44,807 nucleotides of DNA from Patescibacteria group bacterium (GTDB lineage Bacteria > Patescibacteriota > Minisyncoccia > Phycocordibacterales > PALSA-1337), in assembly GCA_024654575.1 (NCBI GenBank), contig JANLHG010000019.1, forward strand, positions 1-44,807. Reading direction: 5' to 3'. Of this stretch, positions 32,936-41,218 are shown piece after piece (position 1 is the stretch's first letter; every line of letters starts with the position of its first letter). A program made the position numbers and the translations under genes. The notes below the pieces were generated by a model. The model saw only the letters and a program-made list of their open reading frames with translations, had not been told where the DNA came from and searched no databases.

Positions 32936-34359
32936 ATTTTATCGTATTTAAAAATTAGTTTTTTAGAAATAAAAAAAGAACAACATGCTACCAAACCTCC
33001 GGCAAAAATCTGTGATAAAAGAACAAATAAATGAAAATAATCAACAAAAATATACATCAGTAGAGTATTCAAACTCAAACCAAAAAGAGAGGACCCCAGA
33101 TACATAACAACTTGTTTATGTATATTTTCTTTAGAAAGATTTTTGAATGTCCAAAATTTTTGTAAAATGAAACTAACAAAAAATGCTACTATGAAAGCCA
33201 TTATTGAAGCATAAATATAATGAATATCAAAAACAGTATTAAAAATATACAATAAAACTAAATCAACAAAAGCCGCTGTTCCTCCAGAAATAATGTATCT
33301 AAATAATAAATGTTTTGTTAATTTATGTACAATAGTCATAATTTTACCCTTTTTAAAATCTAAACATCGTTCCCAACTTTCTTTATAAAGACTAAGTGTT
33401 TTCTCTTTCGATGGAAGTGACAATACTTTTGACCTAATAGCAGTCCCGAATTTTCTTCTCAAGTCTTCATCTTCTATAATTCTTTTCATATTTCTAATCA
33501 AAGATTTTTTATCTTCAACTGGAATAACTATTCCATTTTCTCCGTTTATCACAACCTCTCCAGCACAACCGACATCAGTCATAATAATAGGTAAACCGTA
33601 AGCCCCAGCTTCAATAATTACCAATCCCCAACCTTCACTTTTAGAGGTTAATAAAAAAGCATCTGCACTAGAGTAATAATGACTTAAATCATCTTGATTT
33701 CCAAAAAACTTAACTTTTTCATTAAATTCAAATCTATCTTTTTCTGGACCATCACCTACAACCCACAACTCACTATCTGGAAATTCATTCACAATTTCTT
33801 TGAAAGCTTTAATCTGCATTCCAATATTTTTTACTGGTACTAATCTACCAACAGTCAAAAAAATAAATTTTCTATTTATTTCATATTTTAATTTTGGACT
33901 TATAGCAGAAATGTCTGTGTAGATTGAAACTGTTGTGATTTTTCTTTCAGCAATTCCCATATTTTTAATCCTTTCCCTCAATCTATTACTAACCACCCGA
34001 ATACTATCAGCATTTTGCAACACAAAATAAGCGATTATTTTTCTAATACCTCTATACTTTTCAAAACCATGAACCTGTATTTCTATACCAACAGAATATT
34101 TTTTCGCCAAATATACACCCAACAAAGCTAAATAATAAGTATCTTGAACGGAAATAACATTAAAATTATTTTTAGTAATTTCTTCCTTAGCTTCTTTGTA
34201 TATTTTCCAAAATGCCAAAAATTTATTTTTATTTTTCGGATAAATAATTTTATAAAATTCTACCAAATGAGAATACTCTTTGACTCTAAAAGAAACTGCA
34301 CTATTTTGGTCAGCCAGATTTCTATCGAGACCCAAAGAAAGAATTTTAAGATTGTTCAT
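32932..34359 (-). CDS. Fusion of GT4 glycosyltransferase and GtrA-like membrane domain
   Basis: 475 aa. Residues 1 to about 340 are a GT4 enzyme (FLTVGRLVPVKNIGMQIKAF near 168 and SKSEGWGLVIIEAGAYGLPI near 240). Residues about 345-475 are a GtrA-family domain with four membrane helices (FRYIISGGTAAFVDLVLLYIF, then LQKFWTFKN). GtrA proteins help move polyprenyl-linked sugars across the membrane. The fusion would couple a cytoplasmic transferase to a lipid-sugar flippase-like module; the biochemical meaning is inference. Confidence 0.85.
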   Translation of the reverse strand: MNNLKILSLGLDRNLADQNSAVSFRVKEYSHLVEFYKIIYPKNKNKFLAFWKIYKEAKEEITKNNFNVISVQDTYYLALLGVYLAKKYSVGIEIQVHGFEKYRGIRKIIAYFVLQNADSIRVVSNRLRERIKNMGIAERKITTVSIYTDISAISPKLKYEINRKFIFLTVGRLVPVKNIGMQIKAFKEIVNEFPDSELWVVGDGPEKDRFEFNEKVKFFGNQDDLSHYYSSADAFLLTSKSEGWGLVIIEAGAYGLPIIMTDVGCAGEVVINGENGIVIPVEDKKSLIRNMKRIIEDEDLRRKFGTAIRSKVLSLPSKEKTLSLYKESWERCLDFKKGKIMTIVHKLTKHLLFRYIISGGTAAFVDLVLLYIFNTVFDIHYIYASIMAFIVAFFVSFILQKFWTFKNLSKENIHKQVVMYLGSSLFGLSLNTLLMYIFVDYFHLFVLLSQIFAGGLVACCSFFISKKLIFKYDKI

Positions 34360-35350
34360 AAATTTTTATTATTTCTCTACCAATCTCTTCCCAAGAATGA
34401 GTAAAATTAAATGTTTCTATTTTCTTTTTTTGTTCTTCGTAGTTTTTATTATCTGAAAGCCAGATGATTTTTTGAGTAATATCATCAATATTTTCTGGAT
34501 CAACAAACACTGCAATATCTTTCAATTTATCATAAAGCCCACATTCCATCGTTAAAATAAAAGGTTTATTACATCTTATAGCATCAAGTATTGTATTTGG
34601 ACTAATATCACTTAAAGAAGCCAAAATAACTGCATAAGAATTTTGTACTTTTTCTATAAATCTATTGTGAGATGTTGTTGTAAAATCATAAATAAGTTGT
34701 GAATTAATAACTTTTGCTTTTTCAAAAGCCATTTTTACTCTATCACTATTTTTTCCTTTCAATGAACGACCTCCAGCAATAAAATTCTTTTCTTTTGGTT
34801 CATATGAAAAAAGTTTTTCACCATAATAATTTTCAACTATCCGTGTTTTTGTTATATCAATCTGATATGCAGGCACAAAAATATCCCTCTGCCATGCTGT
34901 ACTAAATATCAATATATCAACATTACATAATATCCATTTTATAAATTTAAAAATAATTTTTTCTTTGATATTCCATTTTTCTCTTGAAAGGGAGTAAAAA
35001 TATTTCAAAAGAATTAAATCGCCTGTTCGTTCAACATATCCTTCCCATAAAAAATCCCCTCCGGTTCGGATAATCATTTTTTTACCCCAAACCTTCACAG
35101 CACAAAGTGCAGGCCAAGCTGTACTAAAAGTATCTAAACCAAAAACAAAATCAACATCTTTGAGAGAAAAAAGAGTTCTAAAAAAGAAAAGGGTGTGTCT
35201 AATTCCTATCGGTAACCATTTCTCAATCTTATAACTCAGCACCTTAACCTTTTTTCCATCTTTCCGCCATATTTCAGCCAAATTTTTAGCATACTGTGCT
35301 GGCCCACCGATATCTGGTGGATATATACCTGTAACAATTAGTATCTTCAT
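34346..35350 (-). CDS. Glycosyltransferase family 4
   Basis: 334 aa. N-terminal ILIVTGIYPPDIGGPAQYAKNLAE is the classic GT4 acceptor-domain start; the C-terminal part has ILASLSDISPNTILDAIRCNKPFILT, a variant donor-site motif in which the usual EGFG is replaced by SDIS. I start at ATG 35350; TACAAT ends 9 nt upstream. It overlaps the GT4-GtrA fusion by 14 nt. Confidence 0.82.
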   Translation of the reverse strand: MKILIVTGIYPPDIGGPAQYAKNLAEIWRKDGKKVKVLSYKIEKWLPIGIRHTLFFFRTLFSLKDVDFVFGLDTFSTAWPALCAVKVWGKKMIIRTGGDFLWEGYVERTGDLILLKYFYSLSREKWNIKEKIIFKFIKWILCNVDILIFSTAWQRDIFVPAYQIDITKTRIVENYYGEKLFSYEPKEKNFIAGGRSLKGKNSDRVKMAFEKAKVINSQLIYDFTTTSHNRFIEKVQNSYAVILASLSDISPNTILDAIRCNKPFILTMECGLYDKLKDIAVFVDPENIDDITQKIIWLSDNKNYEEQKKKIETFNFTHSWEEIGREIIKIYEQS

Positions 35351-35391
35351 AATCATCAAATTGTAGCGTAATTTTCCCTTTTTTGGAAGTA

Positions 35392-35416
35392 ACCCCATAG
35401 GTCTTGCCTATGGGGT
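35392..35416. terminator. Hairpin overlapping the stop of the GT4 gene at 35408
   Basis: Perfect 9-bp stem ACCCCATAG/CTATGGGGT (35392-35400 and 35408-35416), 7-nt loop. The minus-strand stop codon lies inside the stem. No T run follows, so it is a weak terminator or an RNA 3'-end stabiliser. Confidence 0.5.
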
Positions 35417-36532
35417 AATATCAAACACACGATCTTTGATATTTTGAGCAATTAGATTCCAATCATATTTTTCCAGTGCTAATTTTTGAGCGTTTTTAAC
35501 TATGTAATTACGAGATTCTTCATCTTTCATTAATTTTTCCACTTTTTGAGCTATACTCTTTGGGTTTTTGACCTCGCAAAAAAGTCCAGTTTCGCCATCT
35601 TTTATAAAATCAATAATACCTCCGACTGGTGTAGCGATCACTGGAATACCAGCCACCATCGCTTCTATAAAAGAATTACCCATACCTTCCGAAAGAGATG
35701 GGCGAATAAAAATATCGGAATAATGTAAGTATTTTGGTAATTCTTTATGCGGAACATATCCTAAAAATTGAACACGTTCATCAAGCGTTAAATCAGAAAC
35801 TTGAAGTTTTAATTTATTTTCTAATGGACCGCTACCTGCGATTATTAATGTCACATTTTCTGGTAAATATTTTAAAGCGTCAATAATATCTCCAACTGCA
35901 TTTTTTTCTACTAATCGTGATACTGTAATCAAAATAACATTTTCTGTTTTACGCTCCACACTCCATGTTTCATTTTTTAGGAATTTTTTCACATCTGCTC
36001 CATTCGGGATAATTTCAATATCTCCTTGATACCCCATATCTCGTGCGAAATTCGCTAAATAATTTGAAATAGTTTGAATAATTGATGCGTTTTTAAAAAC
36101 CTTTTTGTATAAAAAGTTTACAAACAAAATTCTCCATCGTTTAGTAATATGTTTAATCGTATCCCCTTCTTGAAGAGTCAAAACAAAAGGTATTCCAGTT
36201 CTCCATTTAAAAAATAAAGCTGGGAATCCCATATAGGACATAATAGCCCAAGAAATATCGTATTGTTTTTTACAATTTAAAATACAAGCTTTTCTAAAAG
36301 CTAAAAAAATATAAAAAATTTTGTTAAAATAACTTTTGATACCAAATCCGACCCTATAAACATTCACATTCCCCACTTTTTCATAACGTAGAGATGTGGA
36401 ATCCATTTTGAGAGTAATCATATCAAACTCAAAATCATTACCAAGACGGTCAGTGATTTCCTTTACGGCGATTTCTGCTCCACCCACAAAATTTGGATAA
36501 TAAGCTAAAGAAAATATTAAAATCTTTTTCAT
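35408..36532 (-). CDS. Glycosyltransferase family 4
   Basis: 374 aa. ILIFSLAYYPNFVGGAEIAVKEIT at the start, LITVSRLVEKNAVGDIIDAL near 195-214 and the full donor motif SLSEGMGNSFIEAMVAGIPVIATPVGG near 285-310. A standard GT-B retaining enzyme, likely the first glycosyltransferase of this long minus-strand operon. It overlaps the ATPase gene upstream by 4 nt, coupling glycan synthesis to that unit. Confidence 0.86.
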   Translation of the reverse strand: MKKILIFSLAYYPNFVGGAEIAVKEITDRLGNDFEFDMITLKMDSTSLRYEKVGNVNVYRVGFGIKSYFNKIFYIFLAFRKACILNCKKQYDISWAIMSYMGFPALFFKWRTGIPFVLTLQEGDTIKHITKRWRILFVNFLYKKVFKNASIIQTISNYLANFARDMGYQGDIEIIPNGADVKKFLKNETWSVERKTENVILITVSRLVEKNAVGDIIDALKYLPENVTLIIAGSGPLENKLKLQVSDLTLDERVQFLGYVPHKELPKYLHYSDIFIRPSLSEGMGNSFIEAMVAGIPVIATPVGGIIDFIKDGETGLFCEVKNPKSIAQKVEKLMKDEESRNYIVKNAQKLALEKYDWNLIAQNIKDRVFDITP

Positions 36533-38133
36533 TTTAGAATTTTTTTAAGAACATCCTCAGGGACTTCCTTAAGAACGTCTTTTGGCATTTCATCATCGAG
36601 TGGTTTTTTCATAACAGAAAATAGTGCCTTACGTAACTCTTCAACATTTTTTTTAGTTGGTTCTTTTTCTGTATTTATCGTGGAATTACTTTTTAGATTA
36701 TTTAGTGAAGCAAATTCTTGTTTTACAGGTTCCTGTTTTGGTGGTGATATTGGTTTTGGTGCAGGTACTGGTATTGGCGTAGGCGTTGGTATAGATACTG
36801 GTTTTGGTTTTGGCGGAGCCACCGATGGAGTAACTGGCTGATGCCAATCTTTTATTGCCCCTTCAACAAAGTCGCGAGATTTAGAAAATTGAGCTCTAGA
36901 TTCTTCTACAACATTATCTTTAATTGAAACTTCTGGTTCTTTAATTGGAGGTAAAGTAACAGCAGAAAAAGGTTGGGAACTTATACCATCAATCATTAAT
37001 TTCAAATAAATTTGAGCAAAACCCAAGTTAACAATATCTTCAGCTGTAAATTGAGGTGCAAATTCTTTCTCTAAAACTTCAGCATCATATGACCCAACTC
37101 TAAAAATAATCATCGTTCCCACGTTTCCAAAAACCGCTGCCCTCACTTCTTCTTCCATTTGTTCAATATACTGATGTGCCATAGTCAAATTCAGTTTATA
37201 TTTTCTTGCTTCAGAAAGAATATCCGCAAATGATTCATTAGCAAATGATTGAAATTCATCCACAAAAAGATAAAAATTAGGTAAAGTTTTAAGAATTTTA
37301 TCTGGTACATCGGCACGACTCATAGCAGCAAGATAAATTTTTGTAATAAGCATTCCACCCAAAAGATTAGCGTTTGATTCCCCTATTCTTCCTTTAGAAA
37401 GATTCACTATAATAATCTTTTTTTCATCCATAATTTTTCTAATATCAAAAGATGATTGTGGTTGTCCAATCATATTTCTTATTAAAGCGTTGGCTGTAAA
37501 CTGACCTACTTTGTTTTGTATTGCCGGTACTGATTCTGCAGCCATTCTTTCTGTATACTTTGCAAATTCATCTACCCAAAATGATTTAACTGAAGGGTCT
37601 TTCACATTTTCCACAACCTTTTTACGATATTCTTTATCAGATAACATTCTATTCACACCCAAAAGAGTAGCATCTGGATATTCTAAAAGAGCTAAAAGAG
37701 TATTATTGAGAATATATTCCATTCTAGCGGACCAAGCGTCCTGCCAAATTTTCTTAAAAGTAGACATTAATCCAGATACGACAAGATGTCTTTTATCAGC
37801 ATCCACATTTTCTAAAACATTAAAAGAAATAGGGTGTTCCAAATCAAACGGTGCAAAATAGAGCACATCTTTTTTACGATTTTCCGGAACATATTCAAGA
37901 AGAAGTTCTGCTGTTTTTCCATGTGGGTCAATAAAAGCTAACCCTTCACCATTTTGAATATCTTGCACTGCCATATTTTCAAGCAGAGTAGACTTCCCCA
38001 TTCCAGTTTTTCCAATAACATAAATATGACGAGTTCTGTCTTTTGATTTTATTCCAAAAGGAATTCGTTTATTACGCGAATCTGTCTCGGCAAAATATGT
38101 AATTTTATTTTCATCATCTTGAGGAATAGGCAT
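36529..38133 (-). CDS. TraD/VirD4-like DNA-translocating ATPase
   Basis: 534 aa. Walker A GKTGMGKST (41-49), Walker B in NFYLFVDEFQSFANESF (near 285) and LTMAHQYIEQM after it match the type IV coupling protein/HerA-FtsK group. No membrane helices are seen, unlike classical VirD4. The C-terminal 140 residues are a Pro/Lys-rich linker and a helical tail. It may power DNA uptake or a type IV pilus-like apparatus. The start is set by a TGn-extended TATAAT 8 nt before the ATG. Confidence 0.83.
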   Translation of the reverse strand: MPIPQDDENKITYFAETDSRNKRIPFGIKSKDRTRHIYVIGKTGMGKSTLLENMAVQDIQNGEGLAFIDPHGKTAELLLEYVPENRKKDVLYFAPFDLEHPISFNVLENVDADKRHLVVSGLMSTFKKIWQDAWSARMEYILNNTLLALLEYPDATLLGVNRMLSDKEYRKKVVENVKDPSVKSFWVDEFAKYTERMAAESVPAIQNKVGQFTANALIRNMIGQPQSSFDIRKIMDEKKIIIVNLSKGRIGESNANLLGGMLITKIYLAAMSRADVPDKILKTLPNFYLFVDEFQSFANESFADILSEARKYKLNLTMAHQYIEQMEEEVRAAVFGNVGTMIIFRVGSYDAEVLEKEFAPQFTAEDIVNLGFAQIYLKLMIDGISSQPFSAVTLPPIKEPEVSIKDNVVEESRAQFSKSRDFVEGAIKDWHQPVTPSVAPPKPKPVSIPTPTPIPVPAPKPISPPKQEPVKQEFASLNNLKSNSTINTEKEPTKKNVEELRKALFSVMKKPLDDEMPKDVLKEVPEDVLKKILK

Positions 38134-38141
38134 TTGATATT

Positions 38142-38150
38142 ATTATACCA
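38142..38150 (-). promoter_or_regulatory. Extended -10 promoter, leaderless (ATPase gene)
   Basis: TGG-TATAAT on the minus strand, with 8 nt between TATAAT and the ATG at 38133. It follows the terminator of the 64-aa gene immediately. Confidence 0.6.
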
Positions 38151-38156
38151 TAATAT

Positions 38157-38188
38157 AAAAAGCCCCCGCATACGAGATACAAGGGCTT
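38157..38188 (-). terminator. Terminator of the 64-aa gene
   Basis: Minus-strand AAGCCC/GGGCTT stem (38188-38183 and 38165-38160, GC-rich inner part) followed by a T run. A perfect 18-bp palindrome (38190-38207) lies between it and the stop codon. Confidence 0.65.
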
Positions 38189-38215
38189 CTCTCATCGCGC
38201 GATGAGAACTGATGG

Positions 38216-38410
38216 CTACTGATTAAAAACCGGCCGGCCCATTTCAATGTCTTCTGCGACTTCCTTTGTCATTTGTGACGGAACGCTGGAACATCCAGCT
38301 ACGCCACCTCCGAATGCTTTCTTCCACTTTTCGTAGGCAAGGCGTACCCGTTTTTTGGGTGCAAGATTAAGAACATTGGCCGACGGTTTATTTGGACTAT
38401 ATTTAGCCAT
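38216..38410 (-). CDS. Small basic protein of unknown function (64 aa)
   Basis: Begins MAKYSPNKPSANVLNLAPKK and holds a Gly/Ser-rich middle (FGGGVAGCSSV) and an acidic tail. I recognise no family. Supported as a gene by its GC-richer, codon-like composition and a following terminator. No SD is visible in the 35 nt before the ATG. It could be a host-restricted small protein. Confidence 0.55.
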   Translation of the reverse strand: MAKYSPNKPSANVLNLAPKKRVRLAYEKWKKAFGGGVAGCSSVPSQMTKEVAEDIEMGRPVFNQ

Positions 38411-38540
38411 AATAACTGTTATTACAATCCTGCATTTTATAATATTCGGTTAGTGTCATTCGACACAAGCTGAGACCAAATATTGTAACAGCAGGTCTGG
38501 ATATAAATAATACTCTTTTAAAAAAATTTGTCAACAGTAC

Positions 38541-38549
38541 TTATCCACA
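38541..38549 (+). other. Single perfect DnaA-box match
   Basis: TTATCCACA, the textbook DnaA box, in a 250-bp noncoding region between the 64-aa and 70-aa genes. AT-rich DNA lies beside it. Only one perfect box was seen and no dnaA gene is nearby, so an origin is not supported. Confidence 0.3.
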
Positions 38550-38636
38550 TAAACAAAAAGGGTCGGTGTCGCAGAAACTTTAGATAAAAATAGTCTCAGC
38601 TACTCTTTATCACAAAGCTCTACAAACACCGACCCC
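38550..38636 (-). ncRNA. Candidate stand-alone small RNA
   Basis: A promoter (TTGCAA-N16-TATTAT, TG-extended, 38670-38643) is followed about 7 nt later by a sequence that folds as a closing 10-bp perfect stem (38626-38635 with 38560-38569), an inner stem (CTTT-GATAAA/TTTATC-AAAG) and a 17-nt apical loop containing AGCUGAG. The closing stem is followed by TTTTTGTTT, a terminator. The unit is about 85 nt. It matches no class I recognise (not tmRNA, SRP or tRNA). It could also be only a long terminator for the 70-aa gene upstream. Confidence 0.55.
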
Positions 38637-38642
38637 ACATTA

Positions 38643-38670
38643 ATAATAGCACAAATTACTAATCTTGCAA
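38643..38670 (-). promoter_or_regulatory. Promoter of the candidate small RNA
   Basis: Minus strand TTGCAA (38670-38665), 16-nt spacer ending in TGC, then TATTAT (38648-38643). It overlaps the last 12 nt of the 70-aa gene. Confidence 0.6.
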
Positions 38671-38871
38671 GGGGGATACGACACTATTTCTATTATCTAC
38701 ATACGATTCGCTTCTTTTAGAAATTTCTTCTGGTTTATTGCGAATATAGATAATTATAAGAGTAACGCCTGTTATAAAAAACAAAAATGTTTTCCAAGAA
38801 CTCGGAAAACCTAAAAAAGGTAAAATTATTACCCAAATTCCTAATATCAATAATGACTGTTTTCTATGCAT
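38659..38871 (-). CDS. Small membrane protein (70 aa)
   Basis: Two hydrophobic segments (residues about 7-22 and 28-44) followed by a polar tail IRNKPEEISKRSESY. I recognise no family. The ATG at 38871 lies 6 nt after a TGA-TATAAT box, a leaderless arrangement, and is divergent from the 107-aa gene at 38930. Real gene status rests on this promoter and sensible membrane topology. Confidence 0.6.
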   Translation of the reverse strand: MHRKQSLLILGIWVIILPFLGFPSSWKTFLFFITGVTLIIIYIRNKPEEISKRSESYVDNRNSVVSPLQD

Positions 38872-38877
38872 GCAATT

Positions 38878-38886
38878 ATTATATCA
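38878..38886 (-). promoter_or_regulatory. Extended -10 promoter, leaderless (70-aa gene)
   Basis: TGA-TATAAT on the minus strand, 6 nt before the ATG at 38871. Confidence 0.6.
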
Positions 38887-38889
38887 TAG

Positions 38890-38898
38890 TGTTATACT
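38890..38898 (+). promoter_or_regulatory. Extended -10 promoter of the 107-aa gene
   Basis: TGT-TATACT on the plus strand. The leader of about 25 nt carries AAAGGAGG 6 nt before the ATG at 38930, the only full Shine-Dalgarno noticed in the window. Confidence 0.65.
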
Positions 38899-38929
38899 TC
38901 ATCCAGATCAAAAGAAAGGAGGAAAAGCT

Positions 38930-39253
38930 ATGAGCAAAAAAATTAACCTTACCGCTTTTAGAAGCGGAACGGTCGAGCTCAAAAGTAAACTACTTCATTG
39001 TCGCGGTGGTATAAAATCAATATCCAGTAAAAAAGGTATCGTGCTTATCACTCTATCTTGGTACGAAGAAAAAACAGAACATGGATCGTGGAATAGAAAA
39101 AATCGTTCTTTTCTAGAACTAGCGTCCGGTGTTTGGAAAGAATGGTCTTTTGATCAAGTAATGCGTCTTAATATCAAAGAGAGTGAGAATATTTCTGGAG
39201 TAATTTTGTTCAAAACTGCACACGATGAAAATGGTTGGCTTAGACCGAATTAA
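38930..39253 (+). CDS. Protein of unknown function (107 aa) with a strong Shine-Dalgarno
   Basis: Begins MSKKINLTAFRSGTVELKSK and is beta-rich with SWYEEKTEHGSWN; no family recognised. An AGGAGG at ideal spacing and an extended -10 promoter fix the start at 38930, rather than at the upstream in-frame ATG near 38870. A rho-independent terminator follows the stop. Own promoter, own terminator and the SD make it look like a foreign single-gene unit. Confidence 0.65.
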   Translation: MSKKINLTAFRSGTVELKSKLLHCRGGIKSISSKKGIVLITLSWYEEKTEHGSWNRKNRSFLELASGVWKEWSFDQVMRLNIKESENISGVILFKTAHDENGWLRPN

Positions 39254-39254
39254 C

Positions 39255-39289
39255 AACCCGTTATGCACAGAACGCATAACGGGTTTTAT
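39255..39289 (+). terminator. Rho-independent terminator of the 107-aa gene
   Basis: Perfect 12-bp stem AACCCGTTATGC/GCATAACGGGTT (39255-39266 and 39274-39285), 7-nt loop, then TTTTATA on the plus strand. It slightly overlaps the 3' end of the convergent rsmI gene. Confidence 0.9.
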
Positions 39290-39966
39290 ACAATCACCAC
39301 AAATTCTCCCCTTACCTTTTCTGGATTATTTTTAAAAAATTCAAGAAGTTCAGTAGGAGTTCCATTTTTAACTTCTTCATGAATTTTTGTCAGTTCCCGG
39401 GCTATTGTCACTTTTTTTAAGGGTTTAACCCCTAAAAATTTTTCAAGCGATACTAACGCTTTCAAGATTCTATGTGGTGACTCATAAAAAATCATTGTTC
39501 GCTCAGAAACAGCGATTTCTTTAAACAAAGTTTCTCGTCCTTTTTTATGCGGTAAAAATCCAAGAAAAGAAAAGTCGTGAATTGGGACACCTGCAATTGA
39601 AAGTGCTGTAGTAAGTGCCGATGGTCCCGGCACTGATTCTATTTTAACTTTCGGATTTTTTTTTCTTACTTCTTCAACAAGTAAAGTGCCTGGGTCAGAA
39701 ATTCCAGGTGTTCCAGCATCAGAAACCATAGCTATTTTTTTATCGTCCTCTAATAATTCAATAATTTTTTCAAAACTAACTCCGCTTCGTTCTTCATTAT
39801 AAGTTAGTAATTGTTTACCTGTAATTTCATATTTATCAAGTAATCTTTTTGTTACCCTTGTATCCTCACATAAAATAACATCAACCTCTTTAAGCACTCT
39901 CAAAGCACGAATGGTTATATCCTCCAAATTTCCTATAGGTGTTCCAATAATATAAAGTGTTGACAT
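39286..39966 (-). CDS. rsmI: 16S rRNA (cytidine-1402-2'-O)-methyltransferase
   Basis: 226 aa, tetrapyrrole-methylase fold. It starts STLYIIGTPIGNLEDITIRALRVL, has VILCEDTRVTKRLL near 30-44, KIAMVSDAGTPGISDPG near 77-93 and FLGFLPHKKGRE near 134, the RsmI signatures. The enzyme 2'-O-methylates C1402 in the decoding centre of 16S rRNA; the 16S gene itself lies at the right end. It follows murC by 4 nt. The length is shorter than the usual 280-290 aa, lacking the C-terminal extension. Confidence 0.92.
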   Translation of the reverse strand: MSTLYIIGTPIGNLEDITIRALRVLKEVDVILCEDTRVTKRLLDKYEITGKQLLTYNEERSGVSFEKIIELLEDDKKIAMVSDAGTPGISDPGTLLVEEVRKKNPKVKIESVPGPSALTTALSIAGVPIHDFSFLGFLPHKKGRETLFKEIAVSERTMIFYESPHRILKALVSLEKFLGVKPLKKVTIARELTKIHEEVKNGTPTELLEFFKNNPEKVRGEFVVIV

Positions 39967-39970
39967 ATAT

Positions 39971-41218
39971 TTATTTTACTAACGCATCCGCGACTTTATT
40001 GGTCTCCCCCGCTCCCATAGTTATTATTACATCATTTTTACCAACTAATTCTAAAGTTTTTTTTATTACATCCTCAAAAGTCTTACCGTAGTAGGCTGAC
40101 TGTCCATTTTTCTTGATTTCTTCTACAACCATTTCCGAATTAATATTGCCTGGATCTTTTTCTCTAGCTGGAAAAATAGGTAATAAAATAACATCATTTG
40201 CTTGTTTAAAACATTTTCCAAATTCAATAAAATGATCTACTGTGCGACTGTATAAATGTGGTTGAAATATAACAACGATTTTTTGAGATGGATATAATTC
40301 TCTAACACCTTGGAGTGTTGCCTCAATTTCATGCGGATGATGTCCATAATCATCATAAACAACTGTTTTACTTTTAGTCTTTCCACGATATTCAAAACGA
40401 CGCCAAGTACCAGAAAACTCAGAGAGTGATTTTAAAGATTTTTCATCTGGAATATTAAGAGCTCTAGCGACTGATAAAGCAGCTTTTGCGTTAGCTATAT
40501 TATGTCGTCCGGGTATTTTTAATTTAAAATCGACAGGTAATTGTATATCTATAAAATCATCTATCAAAAAACCATCTTTTGGTAATTTCGCTTTAAGTTC
40601 CGCAAAAGCACTTTTTATATCATCTAAATCTTTATAATAATCAAGATGGTCAGCATCAATATTGGTAATAACTAAAATATTCGGATTAAGATTTAAAAAC
40701 GCTCTTTTGTATTCACATGCTTCAACAACGAAAATATTACTTTTACCAGCAATAAAATTTGAATGACTATCGGACATCAAACTTCCCACAATAACTGTTG
40801 GGTCTTTCCCTGCATCTATCAATATTTTAGCGATCATAGCAGTTGTTGTAGTTTTCCCGTGTGTACCAGAAACCGCAATGGTATATTTATTTTTTGAAAT
40901 AACATTTAACGATTCTGGATAAGAAAGTGACGGAATTCCAGATACTCTTATTTTATCCATCAGTTCATGATCATACTGTTCAATAGCAGTAGTATAGATA
41001 ATAAGTTCTGTCTCTTTTGGAATAAAATTAAAATCTTGACCTATGTCTATTTTAGCTCCTGATTTTTCTAATTCATCAGTAATTCCAGATTTACTCATAT
41101 CAGACCCTCCAACTTGCGTACCATTTTGCAACATCATTTTAGCCACAGCAGAAATCCCAATTCCACCAATACCAACAAAATAAACTTTTTTAATTTTTGA
41201 TAAATCTATCTGTATCAT
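39971..41218 (-). CDS. murC: UDP-N-acetylmuramate-L-alanine ligase
   Basis: 415 aa. N-terminal YFVGIGGIGISAVAKMM (13-29), ATP-binding SGTHGKTTTTA (117-127), central NIDADHLDYYKD and C-terminal VIFQPHLYSRT and MGAGETNKVADAL are all MurC hallmarks. The enzyme adds the first alanine of the peptidoglycan stem peptide in the cytoplasm. The ATG at 41218 overlaps the upstream Mur-ligase stop as ATGA, giving translational coupling. Confidence 0.93.
   Translation of the reverse strand: MIQIDLSKIKKVYFVGIGGIGISAVAKMMLQNGTQVGGSDMSKSGITDELEKSGAKIDIGQDFNFIPKETELIIYTTAIEQYDHELMDKIRVSGIPSLSYPESLNVISKNKYTIAVSGTHGKTTTTAMIAKILIDAGKDPTVIVGSLMSDSHSNFIAGKSNIFVVEACEYKRAFLNLNPNILVITNIDADHLDYYKDLDDIKSAFAELKAKLPKDGFLIDDFIDIQLPVDFKLKIPGRHNIANAKAALSVARALNIPDEKSLKSLSEFSGTWRRFEYRGKTKSKTVVYDDYGHHPHEIEATLQGVRELYPSQKIVVIFQPHLYSRTVDHFIEFGKCFKQANDVILLPIFPAREKDPGNINSEMVVEEIKKNGQSAYYGKTFEDVIKKTLELVGKNDVIITMGAGETNKVADALVK

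Noticed and set aside
3252-36532. Insertion sequences or transposases in the glycan locus
   Set aside because: No transposase motifs or terminal inverted repeats were found despite signs of gene transfer.
38541-38549. Possible replication origin at the DnaA-box match
   Set aside because: Only one perfect box was seen and no dnaA or dnaN gene lies nearby.
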